Below, piece by piece: positions 10,302 through 19,651 of a stretch of DNA of 64,000 nucleotides (its first letter is position 1; the number at the start of each line of letters is the position of its first letter). The stretch lies in the NCBI GenBank assembly GCA_039105265.1, contig JAPFFF010000029.1, positions 1,550,001 through 1,614,000 of the forward strand, read 5' to 3'. Made by a program: the position numbers and the translations under genes. Under the pieces are notes generated by a model. It searched no databases. It was not told where the DNA came from and saw nothing but the letters and a program-made list of their open reading frames with translations. Source of the DNA: Tritrichomonas musculus (lineage: Eukaryota > Parabasalia > Tritrichomonadida > Tritrichomonadidae).

Positions 10302-12536
10302 ATGTCGAATGCAAATAGCAATCAAGATGATCTCAATTTCTTTCTATATGAAGGGAACGAATATTCTTATGATTTGTTAAAATGCTCTCAAAACTCGAAA
10401 TATCTTTACGAGCATATTAATGAATATAAAAACAAAAAAAGAACAAATATATTAAATGAAAAGAAAAGCTTTAATTTCCCTGGTGCCTTTATAAATACAT
10501 TTATTTCACTTTGTTCCAAAGAAGCAACAGCAGAATTAATAAATGAGGATAACGTAATAATACTTAGTTATTTAGCTCAAAAATATGAAGTTCCACATTT
10601 AATCGCAGACACAGATCAATTTATTTCTGATAAATATGATAATTTGGTGACTCAATTATATTCTATACATTATGATCCACAAGATTACCGCAATGACAAA
10701 TATATTGAAATTTTGTCTGAACATTTCCCAAAGTATCTACAAGATGATCGTTTATTCACGGTACCAATACCAATACTTCGAAAATCTTTGGCTTTACATT
10801 TCAAAAACCGAGATAATCAACAAAAATCAAAAAACATTGTTAATTTCTTGTTCAAATGCTTAGATAAAATTGGAACAAAAGCTTCTATTTTATTCACCAC
10901 CCTTACTTTTGGAAATTTAAACTTTCTAGAAAAATTAAATAATGATTATTTTGATGTTTTTGATCCACAGCTTCTTTTTACGTTCAACACCATTCAATCA
11001 AATAAAAACAATGAAAATAATCAAGAATTAAACGAGTTAATTGGCAGAATCGATCAAATTGAAACAAAAATAAATAATATTTCAACAAATTTGAAGCAAA
11101 TTGATCAAAAGCACAACGGAAATCACGCAAATCTCAAAAGAAAACTTGATACTATCAAGCAAGAAGTAGATAGCAATAATGCAAGTGTCAATTGCAAATT
11201 ACTTTCATTTGGCCAGTGTCTTAAAAATCAATTAGAAAAGATAAATCCAAGTCTTGACAGCAAAATCAACTCCATTTATAAGAAATATGCCGAACATCAA
11301 AGCAAAATTGATGACATTAATAACTCCAACAATGTCAGAATGAAATCAATTGAAGATGAGCTCCAAAAGAGTCAATCAAATCAAAGACAAATTATCGATG
11401 AACTCCAGCAATTAAAAGAAAAAATTGATCAATTAGATGGAGTTGTCTTTGACTGTGCTGAAGTTACAGCATTCACAGAGAACGATGACTGCTGTGTGTT
11501 CAACAAGCTTGATTTAGAAACGCAAATGCTCATTTTCGACCGTTTATTGGCAAAGAATAGAAATGACGGAATGATTGTTGACATACACAATCTTCTTCAG
11601 TATCTATCAGACCAGCACAAGAATTCAAAGTACAGCAACGATAGGGGCAGTTCTATTTTCATCAACAAGAAGAAGAAGCAGATTGGAATCACACCTTTCA
11701 TGACACATATTCTCTTTGAAAACGGCAAACTCAACAAGCACGACTTTCGATCTCGCATTGATAATTTTGAAGATTTCTGGATTGAAACGCAGTATCCATC
11801 GAATGATTTCAAAAGTATTTCTGGCTTCCCTGACAAGAACATTCACATGAAAGTGTGCATCACAAAGATCAATGACAACGACCAATCAATGCAAGGTAAC
11901 AACTGTGTCCAATATGCAACAATCATGCCTTCAGTGGGCCGAATTTGTGACTGGTTTTTCCATGGCTGCAAACTATTGAAGTGCGTGGTAATTTCATCGT
12001 CAGTCACAGAGATCGGCGAGAATGCATTCTATAAATGCGCCCATTTGAAGTCGATCGTCATTCCTTCATCAGTGACAATCATTGGAGCGAATTGCTTTGC
12101 AGGATGCTCTTCACTTGAGGAAGTAGTCATTCCTCCATCTGTTACTAGGATTGAAGACTGCACTTTTACTGCTTGCGTATCATTGAAAAAGGTGACAATT
12201 CCTTCTTTGGTGGTGTTTATTGGCAGATACGCTTTTGAAAGATGCACAAAATTGGAGAAAATAGAAATTCCTCATTCAGTGAGAGAGATCGAATCACATG
12301 CATTCAAAGACTGCTCATCTCTCCTGGAGATTTCATTGCCCTTCTCGCTTACTGATATTAAAGAATTCACTTTCGATAAATGCAAGTCGCTGAGGAAGGT
12401 TGAGATACCTAACTCTGTGACTTTAATCGAAAATAATGCATTTAGAGATTGTGAATCTTTGCGGTTTGTTTCAATTCCAAAATCTGATATAAAAATCGGA
12501 GAAAGAGCTTTTTGTAATTGCAAACTCATTAAATAA
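10302..12536 (+). CDS. BTB-like / coiled-coil / LRR (BspA-type) protein
   Basis: A 744-residue protein in four parts. Residues 1 to about 215 resemble the divergent BTB-like N-terminus common in trichomonad multigene families. About 235-385 is coiled coil. About 390-540 is a globular linker containing a discoidin-like WIETQYPSNDFKSISGF region. Residues about 545-744 are nine or so 23-residue LRR_5/TpLRR repeats of the BspA kind (pattern V-IP-SVT-IG--AF--C-SLK-). Unlike BspA surface proteins there is no C-terminal membrane segment or signal peptide, so a cytoplasmic scaffold role is more likely. Base composition rises in G+C from about 11.4 kb onward. The stop TAA is followed by A, giving the TAAA that serves as poly(A) signal in trichomonads. 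Confidence 0.8.
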   Translation: MSNANSNQDDLNFFLYEGNEYSYDLLKCSQNSKYLYEHINEYKNKKRTNILNEKKSFNFPGAFINTFISLCSKEATAELINEDNVIILSYLAQKYEVPHLIADTDQFISDKYDNLVTQLYSIHYDPQDYRNDKYIEILSEHFPKYLQDDRLFTVPIPILRKSLALHFKNRDNQQKSKNIVNFLFKCLDKIGTKASILFTTLTFGNLNFLEKLNNDYFDVFDPQLLFTFNTIQSNKNNENNQELNELIGRIDQIETKINNISTNLKQIDQKHNGNHANLKRKLDTIKQEVDSNNASVNCKLLSFGQCLKNQLEKINPSLDSKINSIYKKYAEHQSKIDDINNSNNVRMKSIEDELQKSQSNQRQIIDELQQLKEKIDQLDGVVFDCAEVTAFTENDDCCVFNKLDLETQMLIFDRLLAKNRNDGMIVDIHNLLQYLSDQHKNSKYSNDRGSSIFINKKKKQIGITPFMTHILFENGKLNKHDFRSRIDNFEDFWIETQYPSNDFKSISGFPDKNIHMKVCITKINDNDQSMQGNNCVQYATIMPSVGRICDWFFHGCKLLKCVVISSSVTEIGENAFYKCAHLKSIVIPSSVTIIGANCFAGCSSLEEVVIPPSVTRIEDCTFTACVSLKKVTIPSLVVFIGRYAFERCTKLEKIEIPHSVREIESHAFKDCSSLLEISLPFSLTDIKEFTFDKCKSLRKVEIPNSVTLIENNAFRDCESLRFVSIPKSDIKIGERAFCNCKLIK

Positions 12537-12746
12537 ATTAGCATTAAATCATCTCTAAAAGTGGTCGGAAATAGTAATTCAATATGGTCATAAAGATGAT
12601 CATGAAATAAATTAATGAGTAATTTATTAAAAAATTAATTATCTGAAATATCTTATCTAGAATATATATAAGTATTTATGTTAAGTTTATTTTTTAAATG
12701 ATGAAATTATAATTTTTATAAGTCCTAAAATCACCTTTATATATAT
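12537..12746. other. Intergenic, AT-rich
   Basis: Short AT-rich stretch with TATATA runs leading into the dispersed repeat. No gene is seen. Confidence 0.5.
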
Positions 12747-13027
12747 ATAGGTTGACTCGGAGATGTTCAGGTAAAGACCAGATTTAATTTTGTAATAACT
12801 AAAACTTTGTTTACTAATACTCATTTTGATTTTCTATGTCTAAAAAGTCTTTTCCTAAATGACAAAAAAAAATTCTAAATCCAAAAAGTTGCTTTCAAAA
12901 AGTCAAAAATATTTTCTAAGTATAAAAAGTCTTTTCCTAAAAGTCACTAAAATATTCCATCGCCTCAAAAGTTGTTTTCAAAAAGTCAAACCTTTGATTC
13001 CTATGAGTAAAAGTGATATGCTTAAAA
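12747..13027 (+). repeat. Dispersed repeat, copy 1 (inner segment in orientation A)
   Basis: This segment matches 42685-42950. The left part (12747 to about 12940), starting ATAGGTTGACTCGGAGATG, aligns collinearly with 42685 to about 42860 with few changes. The right part (12941-13027), starting AAGTCACTAAAATATTCC, matches the reverse complement of 42861-42950. The element is full of AAAAGTC/GACTTTT words, which could have served as inversion endpoints. A 109-codon frame (12859-13188) runs through it but resembles no protein and is not conserved in the other copy. Confidence 0.85.
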
Positions 13028-13906
13028 GAAGAAGAAGCATTCCTATACCCAGAACTTTTTTAAACTCAGAAAACATAATGTGTAAACTATTCAATATTAT
13101 AATCTTTGTTTTTTATTTATCTCAACATTTAAATCATCTATATGATCTTAATTTAATAAATATGATATTTACTAAAGTTGTAAACTAATTATCAATGTTT
13201 ATTTATGAATATTTTTTAATTATTCCAAATTATTGATTAGTTATCTATATTAAAAAACTTTCAAATCAAATGTTATGTATTGTATAAACAATTATGCATG
13301 ATAATAAATATAATCATATTTGTATTTTCCATTAGAAATCAATAATTTTCTAATGTCAAAAAATTATCTAAAATTTCAGTTATTAGTGCTAATTTATGTA
13401 TGCTTATATTTAACAAATATCAGGAAGATCCTTTTTCTTTTACTATTTTAATGACCTGGATTATCTGGTAAAAGATATCAAATAAGACAAGTAGAAAACT
13501 AAAAAATTCATGCTAGACACCCAAAAATATTTAAAAATTCGCAATTTCAATATTATTATCATATTTCAAACCAAAAACAAAAGTTTAAAAAAATATATTA
13601 TATGCAAAAAATAATCTAACTAGTCTTTCTAGGACTCAAAATAAATCAGTAAACTAATCATGTTTGATGATTATTAATATAATGGCGCATATCGATTTAA
13701 ATGATTTTATTTATTGATCTTGATCTCGAAATCGGTACTTTTATCAGAAAAAAATTGAATTTGATTTTCAAGGGGGCATTCAAAATTGAGGGTAACCGCA
13801 ATCTTATATAAAACCCTAATTGTAAGAAATTTTCAAAATTTTGTCTAAGCATATAATTACCAATATTTATTTACCAAGTATAATAAAATTATTCTATCTT
13901 CAAGAA
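13028..13906. other. Intergenic, AT-rich
   Basis: About 880 bp with no convincing coding sequence between the dispersed repeat and tRNA-Ala. A lone AACCCTAA near 13815 is not a telomere array. Confidence 0.5.
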
Positions 13907-13978
13907 GGGTACTTAGCTCAGTGGTAGAGCGCTACATTTGCATTGTAGAGGCCCGGGGTTCGATCCCCCGAGTATCCA
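13907..13978 (+). tRNA. tRNA-Ala (anticodon UGC)
   Basis: A full cloverleaf can be drawn: 7-bp acceptor stem (GGGTACT with AGTATCC) containing the G3-U70 wobble pair that identifies alanine tRNAs, a D arm GCTC/GAGC, an anticodon stem CTACA/TGTAG around TTTGCAT (anticodon TGC), a 5-nt variable loop, and a T arm CGGGG-TTCGATC-CCCCG. Discriminator is A; no intron and no encoded CCA. A T-rich tract starting at 13980 is a pol III terminator. Confidence 0.97.
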
Positions 13979-13979
13979 A

Positions 13980-13997
13980 TTTTTTTTATTTTTAGTC
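13980..13997 (+). terminator. Pol III T-tract terminator after tRNA-Ala
   Basis: An uninterrupted T run directly follows the tRNA 3' end, then ATTTTT. This is the normal RNA polymerase III stop. Confidence 0.75.
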
Positions 13998-14019
13998 ATT
14001 ACCTTTTTAACCAACGATA

Positions 14020-14430
14020 ATGGCATATTTGCAATCAGCAGAAGACGATTATTCGTTTGATACCACTCCTGCTAATTTTCGCGAAAATTTTTTTAACGAT
14101 ATCTCTTTTTATAAAGAAAACCCACCTAACCGATCCACTTCACCTCACCAAACCAATTTTTTGCCTTATACGAATCAAACATCTATACCAAACTCTATAG
14201 GCCAACCTAATCAAGACATATTCCTTTTCACGAATTACCATGAAAATCGTAAATTATCTCAATTTTCGGAGTCTAACAAGTTTAATTATGACTCCTTTTC
14301 TATTTTCAATCCAAATACTTTTGAAATTCAATTTTATAATTTTAATAAATTTTCTTTAAACAACCGCGAACATTGTATTAAAAAATATCTTTTTTGTAAC
14401 TATTATTACATTTGGGGAAAAGATCGCTGA
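14020..14430 (+). CDS. Hypothetical protein, S/N/F-rich (136 aa)
   Basis: An ATG-initiated frame of 136 residues starting 41 bp after the tRNA-Ala. The sequence is rich in N, F, S and T with an early SPHQTNF segment and no membrane span, signal peptide or known motif; it ends CNYYYIWGKDR. G+C is slightly above the surrounding intergenic DNA, which is the main reason to regard it as once or still coding. It resembles the disordered N-terminus of a regulatory protein and may be a fragment: the next 200 bp hold further open stretches in other frames. No homologue is recognised. Confidence 0.35.
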   Translation: MAYLQSAEDDYSFDTTPANFRENFFNDISFYKENPPNRSTSPHQTNFLPYTNQTSIPNSIGQPNQDIFLFTNYHENRKLSQFSESNKFNYDSFSIFNPNTFEIQFYNFNKFSLNNREHCIKKYLFCNYYYIWGKDR

Positions 14431-14699
14431 GCTACCTTTAATAGCAATAACTTTTTTATTACTTTTTTTCTTATCCACTTTTCGTTTTACAGCTCCCTCA
14501 CCTGGAAATGCTGAATTATTCAACATCATCTGGTGAGAGGAAAGTCACTCCACCAGCAAAAGTACTAAATCACTCATCATACATCTCAAACAAACAAAAA
14601 TAAAAGAATTAGATTAAGCACAAACGAATTATTTTACTCCAATGAATTTTAATTTTCATATATTTCCCTTAGTATCCATTTTTTTTCTAACATGTTCAC

Positions 14700-15638
14700 T
14701 TATTTGATTTTCTGAAGTAAAGTAATGTGAAGATCTTCAAGCTTGAATGTCAGAATTGCATATTCATAAAAGGTATGAAAATTGGAATTCGCTTTGATCT
14801 GGAGACTTTGGAAGATATGATTTTTCAGTGCATTTATATCACCTACTGAAAAATCACATTTCTTACATAGCCAGACTTCATCACCCCCTAGGAGCTCATT
14901 AATTGTTGGCAAACGATGAACTGTTTCAAACCATGTCTATAATGAACCCCAGATGGAAGAATGAAGAGTGTCTGCCGCGGTGCTTGGCCATATTTGAGTC
15001 TCTGTTACTCATGTAATTGTAATTCGGTTGATGGTAGAGAATCATCAGATTATTGCTTTCTGCAAATTTGTCCATTTTTAAGGTCAAAGGACCGTTTTGC
15101 CCATTTCTTTGACATATGTGAAATGATGTTCACAATCTCATCCTTGACTAATGAAGTATCAACTTTTTTTTTGACTTCTAAATAAGTATATATCAAATCA
15201 TTAGAATCCTGCTGCTGACTAATGTCCGAACAATCATCATAAGGAGAATAAGAGTTAGTATTGTAGAAGTCTCTTTGAATGATAAGAAAATTGAAATGTG
15301 TTTTGATATCATCCATGTTTTTGTTCATTTTCTTTGCAATTTTGTTCCAATTAGGACCAAATTTATTAAAAAAACTGAGGAGTGTATTATCATCCTTTCG
15401 GGCCCAGCATAAATGTTGAAAGCCTGGTGTTACTGTTGTTTTTCTTCTTATGTATAGGACTAGAGTCTCTAGGGAGAGATATTAGGTGAATTGTGATTCT
15501 CTTCAAACTAAAATTTTCGTTTACTGAAAGAATAAATTCAATAGATGCATCATGATGAACTTCAATATTTCGATTATTTTCGTATTGATTGTATAATAGA
15601 TTGGAATTAAAATTATTATTTCGAAATACGGCGACCAT
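14700..15638 (-). pseudogene. Relic of a Myb/SANT-like and zinc-finger-like gene
   Basis: Three minus-strand open segments lie in sequence: 15638-15390 (MVAVFRNNN...), 15420-15050 and about 14940-14700. The second reads CWARKDDNTLLSFFNKFG then PNWNKIAKKM, the W-x(~18)-W spacing and helix pattern of a Myb/SANT repeat, followed by a long tail. The third contains WLCKKCDFSVGDINALKNHI, a C-x2-C plus histidine arrangement like a C2H2 finger. The pieces are in different frames separated by stops, so at least two frameshifts or stops are needed to join them. Trichomonads have many Myb-like transcription factors. They might instead be unrelated fragments. Confidence 0.4.
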
Positions 15639-16157
15639 TAAATAAAAATTATAATGATACCCCTATTAAGTCCGTTATTAGATGTTTTTCCAGAACAGCT
15701 CTTTGCAATTATATTCTTATATGGTTCTCATGCCCTTATAAAAATCAAGGTTCTCTGCCTTCAACTTAATTCAAATAATTTCATATATTCTGATATTTCT
15801 TAAGATTTTGAAAAATGTTACGATAACTCATTTGGAAATTTGATTCCATATAATCAAAATTACTTTCATTTTGACATTTATATGACTTTTCTTTCTCTAA
15901 CACTTATCTTCATTTTTTAGAAAACACCCCCTTCCCATGTATCTTTTTTTATTTTAAATTTTTTTTTAAATTTTTTTAGTTTTTTTTTATGATAATATAA
16001 TCTACTTTGTTAATTATTCAGATTTTCACTTTTAATAATTCATACTGCTATTATATCCGATTTTCTTCTAATTGTGCTTTCGTAAATCATAATTCATAAT
16101 CTTTATGCAAATAATTACAAAAGTTAATTCGTAAAATAAAAATAGAAATTATTATAA
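15639..16157. other. Intergenic, AT-rich with T tracts
   Basis: No gene is seen; T-rich runs around 15945-15985. It lies between the Myb-like relic and the C2-protein stop. Confidence 0.5.
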
Positions 16158-17129
16158 TTAATGTTTAGATTTTAGAAAGAGAATCAAAAGTTCAACAACA
16201 ATGACTACAAACAAAATCATCTTAAACCTAGATTCAGAATTAAGTCGTTCTTCTTCATTAATTAGATTTATACGTTCGGTAGATGTCATAGGTTGTAGAT
16301 TTTTTTCAGAGAAAACTTCGAAATCATCTCTATCGTTAGATGATGAAACTTTTTCAGTGCTTAAATCTATTTCTCGTTCTTGCACTGGTTGCTTCTCAAC
16401 AACCACATCTTCATGCCTCTCTTGGACTTCCTGAGATTGGCTTGTATGATCATCTGACTGTCTTCCGCTGTTAACAGTAAGTATATCTCTATCTTGCTCA
16501 AAAGTTTTTGTTTCATGATCAGTTCTTGATTCTTCAACTTCAATATCGACTTGGCGTTGTTGTTCCAATTCTCTGTTTTGTTCTTCCTCTTCTTGCTGAT
16601 TATTTTCTTGGGAGTGAATTTCACTTTGCTGATTGGTCACATCTTTTGCTTCAGAATTTTGTGAATTTGTTTCTGTTTCTTGTTGTACATTAACATCTTT
16701 TTCTTTTACATCGACTTGATCCTGTGGTAATTTTGGAATAAATGGCTCATCTTCAGGATTGGCAAGATGGAAAATTAGGTGGACTTTACCAGGAGATTCA
16801 ACCTTGGGTGATGGAAAGAAATCAAACCAATCTTCGGTAACTTCGCCGAGTTTAAAGTGATTAATTTCAAAATCTCTTGTCGAAATTAAATCATCTGATT
16901 TTAATTTATCCATATCAACAAGTTCAACGTGTAAAATATTTGGATTGCCTTCATAAATTGGGATATCAAAGACTTGGTTCCAAATTGGATTAAAGTTTTG
17001 ATTGACGACTTTTGTTTTAAATATTTCAGGAGATTTATCTAATTGAAAAGTAAGATAAGGATCGGCTTTTCCCCCGAAATCCATTTGTGGTATGTCTGCT
17101 GCTTCAATAGCTCGGATATGTAGAATCAT
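16158..17129 (-). CDS. C2-domain protein with C-terminal membrane anchor
   Basis: A 323-residue protein. Residues 1 to about 125 are a C2 domain (MILHIRAIEAADIPQMD, then GGKADPYLTF, NPIWNQVFDIP and VDMDKLKSDD), with aspartates in loops 1 and 3 in the positions that bind calcium in phospholipid-binding C2 domains. About 130-295 is a charged, Q/E-rich, low-complexity linker. The last 23 residues are a hydrophobic span (MILFVVIVVELLILFL) followed by KSKH. This is a tail-anchor arrangement, with the C2 domain cytoplasmic and the protein placed in ER or other endomembrane. A role in calcium-dependent membrane contact or fusion is plausible but inferred. Start is ATG 17129-17127, directly at the first C2 strand. 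Confidence 0.85.
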   Translation of the reverse strand: MILHIRAIEAADIPQMDFGGKADPYLTFQLDKSPEIFKTKVVNQNFNPIWNQVFDIPIYEGNPNILHVELVDMDKLKSDDLISTRDFEINHFKLGEVTEDWFDFFPSPKVESPGKVHLIFHLANPEDEPFIPKLPQDQVDVKEKDVNVQQETETNSQNSEAKDVTNQQSEIHSQENNQQEEEEQNRELEQQRQVDIEVEESRTDHETKTFEQDRDILTVNSGRQSDDHTSQSQEVQERHEDVVVEKQPVQEREIDLSTEKVSSSNDRDDFEVFSEKNLQPMTSTERINLINEEERLNSESRFKMILFVVIVVELLILFLKSKH

Positions 17130-17463
17130 TATAATAGTCGATAAAAATAATTTATTAAAAAGTTTATATTATTTGAAAGCAAATTATTGATACGAAAAAA
17201 AAAAAAAAAATTACCTTTATATTGAAATTTATAAAATTAAACATCATTTTTTTAGAATATTTGTAAAAAATAATAGTCAAGGATAAAATTATACAATATA
17301 AAATAAATTTATTTTAACTTTAAAGATAGAATGAAAATCATATTATTGAAAGACTTTGAAAATAAAATGATATTAAGTAAAAATATATCTTTGATGATTA
17401 AGAAACTCATTATTTATGTAATTTTTTTTTTAAATATCAATTCTTTTCTTTATTTTTAATTGT
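17130..17463. other. Intergenic, divergent promoter region
   Basis: AT-rich DNA between the C2 gene and the kinase-Sel1 relic, with poly(A) and poly(T) runs. No gene and no clear Inr are seen. Confidence 0.5.
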
Positions 17464-18523
17464 ATGGATTTTGAAGATGCCTTCTTCAACACCAAAGATT
17501 ATGAACTTTCAGATCAAACCTTAGGTAAAGCGTCCTTTGGAACTGTTTATATTGTAAAAAATATCAAAGATCGCTAACAATATGCTGCAAAAATAATTAA
17601 TACAGACCTTGAATTTGATGGATATGAACAAATGCTGTTTCTTCGCGAATCTCTATTGCTTCAAACTAAATCATCCATCGATTGTTAAATTTAAAGGAAT
17701 TAATTTTAAATCGTTTAATAATCCCTTAAAACTTAAACCCACAATTATTACTGAATTCATTCCTAATGGATCATTAAAGGATAATCTTGACAAAGAAAGA
17801 AAATCACTTTCTGATTTAAATTGGAATGCGACGAAGAAATATATTACATTATTAGGAATTTCGGACGCGATGCGATATTTACACAAACAAGGCATAATTC
17901 ATCGAGATCTCAAACCAGAGAACATTCTTACGAATGCCACGCGTTTGTGATTTCGGTCTTTCTCGATGTTATTCAAAAGCTCTTACAAATTCAATGAAAT
18001 TGACCATATCAGGTCAATTAGGAACTCCTTTATATATGGCCCCAGAAATCTTAAGAGGAGAAAATAAATTTGGCCCAAGTGTTGATGTTTACGCCTTTTC
18101 TATTTCATAGGCAAGAATAGAAAAGCAGCTGATCTTGGAAGTGCAATGGCAATGAATAATATTGGCTATTTTTATGAAAAAGGAAAAGGAGTTCATAAAG
18201 ACTATTTTATAGCAATGAATTATTATCAAAAAGCTACAGATCTTGGAAATTCACATGCAATGAATAATCTTGGCCGTTTTTATGAAGAAGGAAAAGGAGT
18301 TGATATAGACTATTCTAAAGCAATGGAATATTATCAAAAAGCTGCAGATCTTGGAAATTCACATGCAATGAATAATCTTGGCATCTTTTATGCAAAAGGA
18401 ATTGGGGTTGACAAAGATCATTCCAAAGCAATAACATATTTTCAAAAAGCAGCTGATCTTGGATATGCAACAGCAATTGACAATCTCAGAAAATTGAATA
18501 AAGAAAAAAAATCCGATAAATAA
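17464..18523 (+). pseudogene. TKL-type kinase fused to Sel1 repeats, broken
   Basis: An ATG at 17464 opens a kinase N-lobe with LGKASFGTVY (Gly loop) and AAKII (ATP-binding Lys). An in-frame TAA at 17575 cuts it, the frame changes near 17666 to continue LNHPSIVKFKG and HRDLKPEN, and changes again near 17940 to give VCDFGLSR and GTPLYMAPEIL. The kinase stops at TAG 18108, just after DVYAF, so the C-terminal half of the C-lobe is absent. A third frame then encodes nearly three perfect Sel1 repeats (KAADLGSAMAMNN...) to TAA 18521-18523. This is a catalytically impossible remnant of a kinase-Sel1 fusion, a known trichomonad architecture. The loss of the late C-lobe looks like one deletion joining kinase to repeat. 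Confidence 0.85.
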
Positions 18524-18637
18524 ATTTTATTTTATTAAACTTAGTTATATAAAAAGTAAATCAAGCACTTTAATATTAACAGTTTTTATTTTAATTTAAA
18601 AATATTTTCAAAATGCAACGACCAAGAATCTTTCATT

Positions 18638-19318
18638 TTACTGTATTTTTGCGAGAATTTGTGTTAGATACCAATTTCCTTTTGAATTTTGACCAACACT
18701 AATTCCAACTGAATTAAAATCATCCAATAAGTTTTTATTATGAGGAGGATCATTTATGAATTGATCAAGGAGCACATTCATTGGATTTGGCTGTTCACTG
18801 CATGAGCAGATATTTTCTGCATTAGCCATTGAATTACGAATTCGCTTAACTCTGTCACTAAATCCATCATGTCCAAGAGGAATTTCACCTGAGATCATTC
18901 TATCGTTATGTTCCTTACATAGGGAACAAAGAATATCATCTAATTTTAATGGTTCTTTACCATTTTTTTGACGATGTTCATTTGTTAATCTGAAAAAATC
19001 ATCAACATTTTTCTTTTCATTTTCATCAAATGGAATCATTACAACTTCTTCAATATTATTGTTTTCTTCATTTTCATCAGAATCTGATTCCAAATTCATC
19101 TCTTTGCTTGTAGGATCAACTTGTTTTATTTCAGTAGAAGTTGTAGTCTTTGTTGATGTAGAACCATCCTGATTTTTTGTAGTTTCAACGATGGTAGTTA
19201 CTTTTGTGATTTTTCCTGTTGGTTCTGCTGTCTTTTCGACTGTTGTTTCTGTTTCAACAGTTATCCCATTCTTTGTAACTGTTTGGGTGGATGTTTTTTT
19301 AGATGTTAATGTACTCAT
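18638..19318 (-). CDS. CAP/SCP-domain protein, no signal peptide
   Basis: A 226-residue protein; the first ATG is at 19318 (MSTLTSKKTS). Residues 1 to about 70 are low-complexity Thr/Lys/Glu sequence, then an acidic stretch (about 77-100). From about residue 105 to the end is a CAP (SCP/PR-1/YkwD) domain: LTNEHRQKNGKEPLKLDD, HNDRM, LGHDGFSDRV, AENICSC, NDPPHNKNLL and FNSVGISVG. The HDGF histidine and the AENI Glu occupy the conserved cavity positions, and the order matches bacterial YkwD-like proteins. CAP proteins are usually secreted, but no signal peptide or membrane span is present, so it would be cytoplasmic or exported unconventionally. Substrate or ligand is unknown; sterol or peptide binding are family possibilities. 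Confidence 0.8.
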   Translation of the reverse strand: MSTLTSKKTSTQTVTKNGITVETETTVEKTAEPTGKITKVTTIVETTKNQDGSTSTKTTTSTEIKQVDPTSKEMNLESDSDENEENNNIEEVVMIPFDENEKKNVDDFFRLTNEHRQKNGKEPLKLDDILCSLCKEHNDRMISGEIPLGHDGFSDRVKRIRNSMANAENICSCSEQPNPMNVLLDQFINDPPHNKNLLDDFNSVGISVGQNSKGNWYLTQILAKIQ

Positions 19319-19651
19319 TGATCTTTTATGCAAAACTTTTTCAATATATCATTTAATTTATTTTTTATTGCAAATATATATATTCATATAATATTTTATA
19401 ATATAATTGCAATAAAACAAAATATATAGTATATTTATATTTTATTATATATATTATATATATAATCAAAGTAATAACATTTGATATAATTTATTAACAA
19501 AGATAAATCCATATTAAATTCAATAGAACTCTCAGATTATTCTTATATTTTCATAAATATCCTATTTAATAATGAAATAAAAAAAAATATAAATATTTAA
19601 AAATATATTATAAAAAAAATCTATTTTATATAACAAATGAAAGTAATGAAA
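19319..19651. other. Intergenic, TA-rich
   Basis: Low-complexity TATATA DNA between the CAP gene start and the 7TM gene stop. No gene is seen. Confidence 0.5.

Noticed and set aside
12859-13188. 109-codon frame downstream of the LRR gene
   Set aside because: It lies in the dispersed repeat, is K/S/F low-complexity and is not preserved in the second copy, where the inner part is inverted.
13811-13821. AACCCTAA, telomere-like
   Set aside because: A single occurrence with no tandem array; not a telomere.
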